From Candidatus Omnitrophota bacterium (GTDB lineage Bacteria; Omnitrophota; Gorgyraeia; JABMRG01), in NCBI GenBank assembly GCA_030593065.1, contig JAUVHV010000015.1, positions 1-37,659 on the forward strand: DNA of 37,659 nt, given 5' to 3'. The notes under the pieces were generated by a model. That model ran no database searches. It saw only the letters and a list, made by a program, of their open reading frames with translations, and was not told the origin of the DNA. Below, piece by piece: positions 22,953-30,131 of this stretch. The stretch's first letter is position 1. Each line of letters begins with the position of its first letter. A program made the translations under genes and the position numbers.

Positions 22953-23418
22953 GCTTTATCAACCTTTCATACAGAGAGCCCAAAGATTCTGATATTACCT
23001 TTACATCAGTAAGGACCGGCATAAAGTTTGTATCGCCTTCCCAGCGCGGTACAATATGTATATGAACGTGTCCTGGAAATCCCGCGCCAGAAATCTTTCC
23101 AATATTAAGGCCGATATTATATCCATCTGGTTTTATAACCTTGCTCAGGAGCTTAGTCGTCGTGTTCAGTAGCAACATCAAGTCTGTCAGCTCAGGCAAT
23201 GAAAGAGTTTCGAGGGATGGTTTATGCCTCTTTGGCGCGACCATTATATGCCCGTTATTATAAGGATACATGTTTAACATTGAAAAAGAGTGCTCTGTCT
23301 TTTTAATAATAAGGCTCTTTTTCATATTACGTGAAAGCCTCGCTTTGCAAAATATGCACGTGCCTCTCTTTCGCTGGTATATAAATTTACTTCTCCATGG
23401 AGCCCATATAGTTTTCAT
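22942..23418 (-). CDS. HIT family nucleotide hydrolase/transferase
   Basis: The 158-aa protein has the histidine triad GHVHIHIVP (H117, H119, H121) and a likely zinc pair C21/C24 (CIFC) near the N-terminus. The start MKTIWAPWRSKFIYQ is typical of the bacterial Ap4A-phosphorylase-like/HIT group. HIT proteins act on nucleoside mono- and polyphosphates such as Ap4A. It starts 3 bp after the thymidylate-synthase stop and overlaps the dGTPase gene, forming a small nucleotide-metabolism cluster. Confidence 0.88.
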   Translation of the reverse strand: MKTIWAPWRSKFIYQRKRGTCIFCKARLSRNMKKSLIIKKTEHSFSMLNMYPYNNGHIMVAPKRHKPSLETLSLPELTDLMLLLNTTTKLLSKVIKPDGYNIGLNIGKISGAGFPGHVHIHIVPRWEGDTNFMPVLTDVKVISESLGSLYERLIKHAS

Positions 23419-23421
23419 GAA

Positions 23422-24243
23422 TTACCCCTCTTGCTTTTCCTGTTTGAGCTTTTTACGCGCCTCTTCAAAGAATGGCTGCGCAAAAGAGCTGTTCCAGACC
23501 CTTTGGCTGAAATCCCTCTTCTCAACCACATCAAGGAACCCCATAAAATCTTCGTAATAGCTTCCATATATATGAAAACTGTCAGTAATATCCGTATGCC
23601 TTCCTACCTCGATATTCTTACCTGTCTTTTTTGAGATGCGCTGTGCAATAGTTTTCTGCAGGTCCGTAAGCGCGAATATATTCATAAAAGCCGCTTTAAA
23701 GGCATCCCTGGAACGCCAATGCGTGTTCATGTTGAGTAGTAACCTATTATCCTGAGATGATATCCTGAACCACACCCTCTGCAGGCATGGCGGGTCATCT
23801 GTAGGTATGTCAAGCATGGGATTCCATGTTATCGCCTGCGCCCTTCTCGAATAAGCGCTCTCACTCAATTTGTTAACAATATAATCCATCTGATCAATTA
23901 TACTGGATTCACTCTTATAAGAGAATAGCCTCTGATGATATGTATATGTCCATTTACCAGCTTCAGGAGCTATCCAGTGATCGTGAACCCCATAAACAAC
24001 CTCCTGCCTATAGACTTCAAGATCTTCAAGGCCTCCTGGAAATGCCCTGTGTATACGCGGTTCTTTTAAAGGAGAGTTTATAACTATTATCATTGTAGCG
24101 TCCCTGCTTGGCGGGTCATCGGGCTTGTCATACTCTGTCTTTATATGCATGCCTTCTTTCCATGTCCTGATAACCGCTTCTTCCCACGCCTCAGGCAGGG
24201 TCTCTCTCTCAACACGTATTACCGGTATTCCTTCAGCTTTCAT
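23422..24243 (-). CDS. Thymidylate synthase family protein (methanogen-type ThyA-like)
   Basis: The 273-aa protein has the folate-dependent thymidylate synthase motifs in order: RRAQAITWNP (133-142), the catalytic Cys in PPCLQRVWF (C153), the phosphate/dUMP segment HWRSRDAF (R177-S-R-D180), Asn188 in AFMNI (the dUMP-selective position) and HIY (224-226). It differs from E. coli ThyA at the N-terminus and resembles the divergent archaeal/methanogen-type enzymes. dCMP hydroxymethylase is an alternative, but the retained Asn favours dUMP. It lies in one unit with dGTPase and HIT genes, 2 bp from the phosphoesterase gene. Confidence 0.8.
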   Translation of the reverse strand: MKAEGIPVIRVERETLPEAWEEAVIRTWKEGMHIKTEYDKPDDPPSRDATMIIVINSPLKEPRIHRAFPGGLEDLEVYRQEVVYGVHDHWIAPEAGKWTYTYHQRLFSYKSESSIIDQMDYIVNKLSESAYSRRAQAITWNPMLDIPTDDPPCLQRVWFRISSQDNRLLLNMNTHWRSRDAFKAAFMNIFALTDLQKTIAQRISKKTGKNIEVGRHTDITDSFHIYGSYYEDFMGFLDVVEKRDFSQRVWNSSFAQPFFEEARKKLKQEKQEG

Positions 24244-24245
24244 AT

Positions 24246-24731
24246 CTATAACCTTACAATTGTCGGGGTTATCTTCTCATCTATCTCAAGTATACCAAAT
24301 GAATTATATGGCGCAAATACTTTTTCAGTAGGGCTTCCGGGGCAAAAATATAACGTATCATCAATATAATCGATTTTGGGTATGTGTGAGTGGCCATATA
24401 TAATGCAATCAAGCTTATCTTCTTTAAATAGATTCTTAACATAAGCTACGAGATTATCGGGTGAGCCATAGCCATGAGCTATGCCAATCTTAAAGGAGGC
24501 GAGCTCTATAATTCTTTTTGCGGGAAACTGCCTTTTAACCATATTGCAGTCCATATTTCCGGCAACCGCGTAAAGAGGCGCTATCTTTTTAAGCACGTCG
24601 ATTACAGAGAGCTCTGTAAAGTCCCCGGCGTGTATTATAATATCCGCGCCTTTTAACTTCTCAAGGAGCGTATCCGGAAGCGAACCACATGCCGCAGGTA
24701 TATGCGTATCTGATATAACAATTACTTTCAC
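24246..24731 (-). CDS. YfcE/MJ0936-type metallophosphoesterase
   Basis: The 161-aa protein has the calcineurin-like motifs VIVISDTHIP, HAGDF, GNMDC and GHSHIP in order, typical of small phosphodiesterases of the YfcE/MJ0936 group that act on artificial or cyclic phosphodiesters. The GTG at 24731 was preferred because it gives the family start (MKVIVISDTH) and has AAAGGA about 10 bases upstream. An upstream GTG at 24755 overlaps the stop of the ATPase gene (GTGA) and would add eight residues. It lies inside the nlpD-like to HD-GYP unit; its physiological substrate is unknown. Confidence 0.85.
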   Translation of the reverse strand: MKVIVISDTHIPAACGSLPDTLLEKLKGADIIIHAGDFTELSVIDVLKKIAPLYAVAGNMDCNMVKRQFPAKRIIELASFKIGIAHGYGSPDNLVAYVKNLFKEDKLDCIIYGHSHIPKIDYIDDTLYFCPGSPTEKVFAPYNSFGILEIDEKITPTIVRL

Positions 24732-24751
24732 CGCATTAGATTCCTTTCTGT

Positions 24752-26392
24752 TCACGCTATAAGAGCATTATACCCTTTATAAAATTCAAACAGCCTTGCG
24801 ATATCATCTTTTGTCCATATCCAGAACTGTTTCTGTTTAGCCAGGAGCTTTGCCGGCTCGTCAATATCCATTGGCGCCAACAGCATAACCTTTGGTTTGT
24901 TATACCGGAGTACTTTTATCTTATTAAAAATTATATACACGTCTTCTTCTGTCACCTCTTTCTGCGACACTACAAAAAGGCACCTCTTTTTTCCTTTTGC
25001 TGTTATTAAAAAGTTATTATGGTCAAGGCGTTTAAGCTGGATAGAACCGACGCGAGGCAACACACGCACTCTCTCGTTTATAAAAAATTGATCGTCATTA
25101 AAAGAACTTATCAATTCTATTATGCGCTTATCCAGGCTCTTTTTCCTTTCTGAATAAAAATGCACAATCCTCTCTTCTATCTCACCGGCATAATTTGCCC
25201 TTTCCTGCTGAGGTATAAAACCAAAACAGAGGTTACGTGGTTTTGATTTTACCTCTATCCACATTCTAAATACTGCATCTGTCACGCTATAGAGGGCACC
25301 GCTCTTTGATACCATACCAAGCTCTAAGAGGCTGTTGAGTATCCTGTTAAGCTCTGTCGTGGATATAATATTTTTACTTAAGATATCCTTAACGCGAACC
25401 GGCTTAACAAGGGATATCAATATATCCAGAACATTCATGCCTGGTACTGCTGTATGGATGGATGAGAGCGTATTTGTAAAAAACTGGGCTATTGTACCGC
25501 CGGGATAAAAGAGAAGTTCAGCGATAATAAGGCTTAAATTTTTAATTGTTATTCTATCTGCACCGTAACTCCTGGCAGAATGTATCTTCCTGATTATTGA
25601 GCTCAGGTAGAAAGGGTGGCCACCGGTAAATGTAAGGATAAAATCCCTGATCTCATTGGATATAATTACATCTTCGCATTTTGTCCGCAGAAACCCCTTT
25701 GCCTCCTGCGGATTAAACGCGCCTATGTCGATTACCTTAAACCCGCCAAAAAGCAGTGAAAGTTTTTTTGAAAGTATCTCTCTGGCATAAAGCCTGCAGG
25801 AGCTTGAAAGCAAAAAGAGCGTCTTTTTCTGAACCATTATCTTCTGCCCTAAAATCTGATAAGGCCTCTTTACCGGAAAAGTTGATAAAAGGCTGAATTC
25901 ATCAAGGACAATCACCGGAAAATATCCTGACTCCGCGCTCAAAATAACATTTAAGTCCCAAACCTCAGAAAACGCATCATCGTAATTCTTTTCAGTAATA
26001 AGTATCTTCACCCTCTTTACGAGGTCGCAGCTTTTAGGAAATATTTTTTTAGCTGCCATAAGAAGATGGCCTAGTTCATGCGACTCTTTGTCTTTAAGCT
26101 GCTTGCATCTCTTAAGGCTATGATACAAAAGCCTTGCCATGAAGTTATAGGCAAATTCTTCAAAACTCACATTCTTTAAATTCAGATAGACAGGAAGAAG
26201 CTTATCAGAGTTGTTTATATTACTTAAAAAACGCAGCAACAAGGAGCTCTTGCCTATCAAACCGCTGCCTATTAGAGCTGTATTACGGCGATACCCATCC
26301 TGTATGCCTTTAGCACTTTCATGCAGAGATTTTAAAATATCCTCTCTTGCAAAAAACTCTTTTCCTACTACAGGTTCTACATAATGTATCAT
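24752..26392 (-). CDS. STAND-like ATPase with C-terminal nuclease-like domain, unknown role
   Basis: The 546-aa protein has a P-loop GSGLIGKSS (about 42-50), Walker B VIVLDEFSLL (about 169-178) and a sensor strand LFLLSSSCRLY, as in the archaeal-type ATPase (PF01637/STAND) group. A winged-helix region follows (about 325-370, 'PVRVKDILSKNIISTTELNR'). The C-terminal part (about 400-546) has alternating strands, GKKRCLFVVSQKE and KPKVMLLAPMDIDEP, reminiscent of a restriction-endonuclease-like DUF234 domain, but no clear catalytic PD-(D/E)xK triad. Its start overlaps the NlpD-like stop (ATGA), tying it to an envelope gene. A chromosome- or DNA-related role is possible; no specific function can be claimed. 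Confidence 0.6.
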   Translation of the reverse strand: MIHYVEPVVGKEFFAREDILKSLHESAKGIQDGYRRNTALIGSGLIGKSSLLLRFLSNINNSDKLLPVYLNLKNVSFEEFAYNFMARLLYHSLKRCKQLKDKESHELGHLLMAAKKIFPKSCDLVKRVKILITEKNYDDAFSEVWDLNVILSAESGYFPVIVLDEFSLLSTFPVKRPYQILGQKIMVQKKTLFLLSSSCRLYAREILSKKLSLLFGGFKVIDIGAFNPQEAKGFLRTKCEDVIISNEIRDFILTFTGGHPFYLSSIIRKIHSARSYGADRITIKNLSLIIAELLFYPGGTIAQFFTNTLSSIHTAVPGMNVLDILISLVKPVRVKDILSKNIISTTELNRILNSLLELGMVSKSGALYSVTDAVFRMWIEVKSKPRNLCFGFIPQQERANYAGEIEERIVHFYSERKKSLDKRIIELISSFNDDQFFINERVRVLPRVGSIQLKRLDHNNFLITAKGKKRCLFVVSQKEVTEEDVYIIFNKIKVLRYNKPKVMLLAPMDIDEPAKLLAKQKQFWIWTKDDIARLFEFYKGYNALIA

Positions 26393-27066
26393 GGCAGATA
26401 ATAATATGGGTTTTTGGGTTCGTGGCCTTTTCTTATCTCAAAATGGAGCGACGGCGTAGTTGCCCTGCCGGTATCTCCTGCTTTCGCGATTACCTGATTC
26501 TGCACAACATAATCACCACAGTCTACAAGGTTTTCGGCATTGTACGCATAAAGGGTGGAATAACCGTTTTTATGCTCGAGTATAATAACCTTCCCCATGC
26601 CCTTGACCTTACTATCACAAAAGACTACTTTGCCTGAGCGGGAAGCAGCTATCGGATGCCCTGTCCTTGTCTTTATATCTATGCCTTTATTCTTTACGCC
26701 ATCGATCTTTGAACCGTAGTATGATATAATCTTTCCTTTCAATGGCCAAATATACCCTTTTTTGCTCTTCTCCGGCACAGGGGAAAAGAGATTGATCCTG
26801 ACAGTCTTTTTCGCTCCCGGAACCAGGATCTTTTGACCAACATCAATGTCTGAAGCGTCAGGCATTCTATTGGCATCGATTATTTTTTTTATATCTGTAT
26901 TATATGCCTTCGCGATTCTCCAGAGGGTCTCTCCCTTGAGGACTGTATGGTAAACCCCCTGTTGGTACGGAACAGGTAAAGCTCTGGTAACAACAGCCTG
27001 CGTGGATGTAGTAGCGCATCCTGATACGGCAGTTGTCAAAAATATTAAAACAAATAAGCTCTTCAT
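26389..27066 (-). CDS. NlpD-like lipoprotein: LysM plus degenerate LytM (M23) domain
   Basis: The 225-aa protein has a lipobox (AVSGC, Cys17), a LysM domain (about 39-84) and a LytM/M23 domain (about 107-225). The catalytic zinc ligands are missing: HxxxD reads NKGID (N126, D130), HLH reads SLH (S206-H208) and the YAH loop reads AYN. E. coli NlpD has the same NKGIDI and LHFEIR pattern; such inactive LytM proteins activate N-acetylmuramyl-L-alanine amidases at division. An amidase-activator role is thus likely. It is first in a long coupled unit, and a nested inverted repeat lies in its promoter region. No amidase gene is in the window. Confidence 0.8.
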   Translation of the reverse strand: MKSLFVLIFLTTAVSGCATTSTQAVVTRALPVPYQQGVYHTVLKGETLWRIAKAYNTDIKKIIDANRMPDASDIDVGQKILVPGAKKTVRINLFSPVPEKSKKGYIWPLKGKIISYYGSKIDGVKNKGIDIKTRTGHPIAASRSGKVVFCDSKVKGMGKVIILEHKNGYSTLYAYNAENLVDCGDYVVQNQVIAKAGDTGRATTPSLHFEIRKGHEPKNPYYYLP

Positions 27067-27084
27067 AATACCCTATTTAAAAAT

Positions 27085-27128
27085 GTTACAAACGTTATAA
27101 AAATTATAACATTTTAAACCTTTGTAAC
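27085..27128 (-). promoter_or_regulatory. Nested inverted repeats at the NlpD-like promoter (operator candidate)
   Basis: GTTACAAA (27085-27092) pairs with TTTGTAAC (27121-27128). Inside it GTTATAA (27094-27100) pairs with TTATAAC (27104-27110) around AAA. On the minus strand the inner palindrome contains TATAAT, a possible -10 box, so a dimeric regulator could block this promoter. Confidence 0.4.
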
Positions 27129-27130
27129 CT

Positions 27131-27152
27131 AAAATGGAGCGGGAGACGGGGC
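27131..27152 (-). repeat. Duplicate of the tRNA-Gly 3' end
   Basis: The 22 bp here are identical to 27305-27326, the 3' half of the T-stem and acceptor stem, the CCA and four T of tRNA-Gly. The rest of the tRNA is not repeated. The copies are direct repeats 174 bp apart, like the attachment-site footprint of an element inserted at a tRNA 3' end, or the remnant of a tandem tRNA. Confidence 0.85.
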
Positions 27153-27304
27153 GTCAAACTGTCGCTCTGCTCCTTGAGGAAAAACCCTGATGTTTTTCCT
27201 TAACGCTTACGCTGTTCCTTTTCCTTCCGCATGGAAGCTTACTTCGCCGATAAGGGAAAACAATCTTTTCCCCTAAAACCCCTTTTGGGGGTTCTCGCCC
27301 CTGA
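27153..27304. other. Gene-free, hairpin-rich segment between the tRNA and its duplicated 3' end
   Basis: No credible protein is encoded here. Several perfect or near-perfect stems follow one another: AGGAAAAAC/GTTTTTCCT (27177-27200, 9 bp), CTTCC/GGAAG (27224-27237), AGGGAAAA/TTTTCCCCT (27253-27274) and AACCCC/GGGGTT (27276-27293). It may be a decayed small element, the tRNA terminator region, or a structured RNA. Confidence 0.5.
27276..27293 (-). terminator. Likely terminator of tRNA-Gly
   Basis: Minus-strand AACCCCC AAAA GGGGTTTT, a strong GC stem followed by four T, located 16 bp after the tRNA 3' end. Confidence 0.5.
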
Positions 27305-27308
27305 AAAA

Positions 27309-27383
27309 TGGAGCGGGAGACGGGGCTCGAACCCGCGACGTCAAGCTTGGGAAGCTTGCATTCTACCACTGAATTACCCCCGC
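27309..27383 (-). tRNA. tRNA-Gly (anticodon CCC)
   Basis: The minus strand from 27383 starts GCGGGGGTAATTCAGTGG and folds into a full cloverleaf. The acceptor stem is GCGGGGG/CTCCCGC, the anticodon stem CAAGC/GCTTG with loop TTCCCAA (anticodon CCC, reading GGG), and the T-arm GCGGG-TTCGAGC-CCCGT. The discriminator is T73 as usual for tRNA-Gly, and the CCA is encoded. Its 3' end is duplicated downstream at 27131-27152. Confidence 0.95.
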
Positions 27384-27408
27384 GAACTCAAAATCTTTTC
27401 AGTAAAAC

Positions 27409-27523
27409 GCAGATAATCTCTTGCGCCTTTGCTGTAACAGCGCTTTGGCTTTTTTTGCCACGAATTAAAATATGCGGCAAAAATACCTGCGCTGCGAAAG
27501 TAAAGGCGCAAGAGATTATCTGC
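27409..27523 (+). repeat. Palindromic element, copy 4 (with short extended arms)
   Basis: Core 27415-27517, AATCTCTTGCGCC to GGCGCAAGAGATT. The outer arm bases that read ATGCC/GGCAT in copy 2 read GCGCC/GGCGC here, so both sides changed together. The flanks GCAGAT and ATCTGC extend the palindrome by six perfect pairs, with a sequence unlike the flanks of copy 1. It lies between the end of the long housekeeping unit and tRNA-Gly. Confidence 0.9.
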
Positions 27524-27544
27524 CTACATTTTTATTGCGAAAGA

Positions 27545-28441
27545 TCAGAAACTACAGAGCTTTTTAAATGACTTAAACCTGCTCTCAATGCTTTTTTTAT
27601 TCTGCTTTGAAAGGCTGCTTATGTCATAACTCTCCACTGTAAAAGATGCCATGATTACGCCATATACAAGCGCCTTCCTTATCACGGCATCACTAAGTTT
27701 AGAACTCTTTGAAAGATAGCCTAAAAATCCCCCCGCAAAGCTATCTCCAGCGCCTGTCGGATCATAGACATCCTCCATAAGGTACGCGGGGCATGTGAAA
27801 AATCTTTTTTTTGAGACAAAGAGCACCCCGTCTTCGCCTTTTTTTATAACAACTTTTTTTGTGCCCCAGGAGAGTATCTTTTTCGCGGCCTTTAAAAGAT
27901 TTCCCTCTTTTGTAAGCTGTCTTGCCTCGTACTCATTCAGGATCAAAATATCTATTCTCTTCAATACCTGCAAGAGCTTGCTTTTCTTATGCTCTATCCA
28001 GAAATTCATCGTATCTGCCGCAATTATCTTTGACTTAGACTGCTTAAGCACATTGAGCTGGAGTTGGGGATCGATATTCGCGAGAAAAAGAATATCGTTC
28101 CTCCTGTACTCTTCGGGAAGAACGGGCTTGAAATCCTTAAAAAGGTTGAGATCGGTTGCAAGCGTCCTGGCATTATCAAGATCCCAATCATATCTCCCCT
28201 TCCATCTGAAGGTCTTTCCCTTCTTTATCTCCAGGCCCCGCATATCCACACTCTTCTTTTTAAGAAGTGTGATATATTTTCCAGGAAAATCCTCTCCAAC
28301 AACCGCGACTAATTTTACTTTTGTAAAATTTGAAGCGCTTAAGGAAAAATACAAGGCAGAACCACCCGGCGCATTAGAATTTCTGCCAAAAGGGGTGGTA
28401 ACATCATCAAGCGCAACTGAACCTACTACAACTATACTCAC
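27545..28441 (-). CDS. PfkB family sugar/nucleoside kinase
   Basis: The 298-aa protein has the PfkB/ribokinase motifs: N-terminal SIVVVGSVALDDVTTPFG with the di-glycine APGGSALYFSL, and the C-terminal ATP/anion-hole motif DVYDPTGAGDSFAGGF with the catalytic Asp. The substrate is not clear; ribokinase, adenosine-kinase-like or heptose kinase are possible. The GTG at 28441 was chosen: it overlaps the thiC stop by one base (TAGTG), is preceded by GGAGA and gives the family start. It is the last gene of the long housekeeping unit; palindromic element 4 follows. gmhA and rfaE2 upstream would need a heptose-7-phosphate kinase, but nothing here proves that role. Confidence 0.8.
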   Translation of the reverse strand: MSIVVVGSVALDDVTTPFGRNSNAPGGSALYFSLSASNFTKVKLVAVVGEDFPGKYITLLKKKSVDMRGLEIKKGKTFRWKGRYDWDLDNARTLATDLNLFKDFKPVLPEEYRRNDILFLANIDPQLQLNVLKQSKSKIIAADTMNFWIEHKKSKLLQVLKRIDILILNEYEARQLTKEGNLLKAAKKILSWGTKKVVIKKGEDGVLFVSKKRFFTCPAYLMEDVYDPTGAGDSFAGGFLGYLSKSSKLSDAVIRKALVYGVIMASFTVESYDISSLSKQNKKSIESRFKSFKKLCSF

Positions 28442-29715
28442 TACATCTTCTCCGATATTTTTAAAGGGCAATATTCGCCGCACATGGTACATACATCTTT
28501 AGATTCTGTCCTGAACCTTCTGTGTATTTTCTCAGCCATCTCAGGATCTATAGAGGAGCTTATATGCCCCTTCCAATCACGCTTTCTGCGAAGAACCGAA
28601 ATTCTTCTGTCCCAGTCGATAGCGCCTTTTATTCCTTTCGCGATATCCGCACTGTGAGCGGCAATCTTATATGCTATCAATCCGTTTTTAACATCTTCAA
28701 GCGTAGGGATACTCAAATGTTCAGCCGGCGTTACATAGCATAAAAAATCCGCACCATGGAAACCTGCAAGTGTAGCACCGATTACAGATGAGATATGGTC
28801 GTAACCTGGCGCAATATCTGTAACCAGGGGCCCTAGCACATAAAAAGGCGCGTTATCACAAAGTTTTTGCTGTAATTTCATATTCTTCTCTATCTGGTCA
28901 ATAGGTACGTGGCCCGGCCCTTCTACCACAACCTGCACATCTTCCGCGCGGGCCTGCCTGGCGAGCCTGCCTAAAATTTTAAGCTCCTCTATCTGCGGCT
29001 TATCTGTCGCGTCGCATACTGAGCCCGGCCTTAGGCCATCACCAAGGCTCAAGGTGATATCATACTCCTTAGCAATAGATATAACCCTGCCGAAATTCTC
29101 AAAAAGAGGGTTCTCTTTTTTATTCTTCCTCATCCATTCCGCAATCAGCGCGCCACCCCTGCTTACAATCCCCGCGATACGCCTGTGTTTTTTTAACACG
29201 CTTATTACTTTCCTGGTAACACCGGCATGTATTGTAAAAAAGTCTACGCCTTCTCTTGCCTGCTTCTCAATAACATCAAATATCTCTCCGGATGACGCGT
29301 TATAGAAAGAGGAACCTCTCTCTCTTCTGCTTACCGCTATCTCGTACAAAGGCACAGTACCGACAGGAAGGGGGGATTCTTTAAGTATAGCTTCTCTTAC
29401 GCGGTTTAAGCCTTTACCCGTGCTTAAGTCCATTACTGTATCAGCATAATATTTTACACAGATATCGAGTTTCTTAAGCTCTTGGGCTATACTACCGCGA
29501 TATGGCGAAGTACCTATATTGGCGTTTATCTTTGTGTGCAGGCCTTTTCCAATAGCGCAGGGTGTCTTTATCTTACGGAGCCTGTTAGCAGGAATAACAA
29601 TGGTACCTTTTTTCAGGCCATCCATTATATACTTGCATGTTACGCCATCTCTCTTCGCGACTTGCCTGACTAAACCTGTAATGTGATTTTTCTTGGCGTT
29701 TTCAACCTGTGTCAC
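28441..29715 (-). CDS. thiC: Phosphomethylpyrimidine synthase
   Basis: The 424-aa protein is ThiC, which makes HMP phosphate from AIR with a radical-SAM mechanism. It has 'KINANIGTSPYRGSIAQELK' near the N-terminus, DLSTGKG, the central 'FFTIHAGVTRKVI', LGDGLRPGSVCDATD and the C-terminal cluster motif CTMCGEYCPLK (CxxCxxxxC). The start is GTG, overlapping the ThiD2 stop by 4 bp (GTGA). The protein lacks the long N-terminal extension of proteobacterial and plant ThiC. No TPP riboswitch precedes it; it is embedded in an operon, so thiamine control would have to act elsewhere. Confidence 0.95.
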   Translation of the reverse strand: MTQVENAKKNHITGLVRQVAKRDGVTCKYIMDGLKKGTIVIPANRLRKIKTPCAIGKGLHTKINANIGTSPYRGSIAQELKKLDICVKYYADTVMDLSTGKGLNRVREAILKESPLPVGTVPLYEIAVSRRERGSSFYNASSGEIFDVIEKQAREGVDFFTIHAGVTRKVISVLKKHRRIAGIVSRGGALIAEWMRKNKKENPLFENFGRVISIAKEYDITLSLGDGLRPGSVCDATDKPQIEELKILGRLARQARAEDVQVVVEGPGHVPIDQIEKNMKLQQKLCDNAPFYVLGPLVTDIAPGYDHISSVIGATLAGFHGADFLCYVTPAEHLSIPTLEDVKNGLIAYKIAAHSADIAKGIKGAIDWDRRISVLRRKRDWKGHISSSIDPEMAEKIHRRFRTESKDVCTMCGEYCPLKISEKM

Positions 29716-30131
29716 TTTAAATACCTTTCCGCGAATACCTTCTCCTGCTCATACGCCTTAAACCTTAATACCTTGAATTTTTCACAGGATTTATCGTCAA
29801 AAAGCTTGAAAAACTCCTCTAAGACACGCAACGCTTCCTTTGTCCTCTGGATATTGGCAAGAAATATAGACTGCCAGTCCTCTTTCCTCTCCAGATCACA
29901 AAAACTTCTTCCACAGTCTTTTTTTACATCACGAGATTTACAAAGAAGCCCTTTTTTAATACCTGATAACGCGACTATCTTTTCTATATTATGCCGTAAA
30001 AGCTTTAACGCCTTTGTCAAGGCGCTATCATCTAAAATAAAACGAGCTATCTCTTCGCAGCAGCGTAGGCCTTCTTTGCCGCGGTTTAGGTTTACATCTA
30101 TGATACGAAGAATCTTTTCGTTATCTGCCAT
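29712..30131 (-). CDS. ThiD2-like protein (stand-alone HMP-P kinase-type domain)
   Basis: The 139-aa all-helical protein starts with KILRIIDVNLNRGKEGLRCC, then EEIARFILDDSALTKALKLLRHNIE. This is the ThiD2 pattern, a domain often fused to thiamine-phosphate synthase and reported to replace ThiD as HMP phosphate kinase. Here it is a separate gene directly coupled to thiC, so the two likely make and phosphorylate the pyrimidine half of thiamine. Its start overlaps the end of the rfaE2 gene by 11 bp. Confidence 0.75.
   Translation of the reverse strand: MADNEKILRIIDVNLNRGKEGLRCCEEIARFILDDSALTKALKLLRHNIEKIVALSGIKKGLLCKSRDVKKDCGRSFCDLERKEDWQSIFLANIQRTKEALRVLEEFFKLFDDKSCEKFKVLRFKAYEQEKVFAERYLK

Noticed and set aside
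27154-27369. Minus-strand reading frame of 71 codons across the tRNA
   Set aside because: It is a chance translation of tRNA-Gly and the adjacent hairpin segment; the protein-like sequence comes from the conserved tRNA bases.
27231-27571. Plus-strand frames opposite tRNA-Gly and palindromic element 4
   Set aside because: They cross the antisense of the tRNA and the palindrome, contain the typical antisense-tRNA peptide (RRGSNPRRQ, GLEPATSS) and have no ribosome-binding site.
27795-28502. A 235-codon plus-strand frame opposite the PfkB kinase gene
   Set aside because: Antisense to a recognisable kinase with intact GAGDS motif; no independent evidence of coding.
29716-30131. A TPP riboswitch upstream of thiC
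   Set aside because: The sequence immediately upstream of thiC is the coding region of thiD2, with no recognisable THI-box motif (such as CUGAGA).
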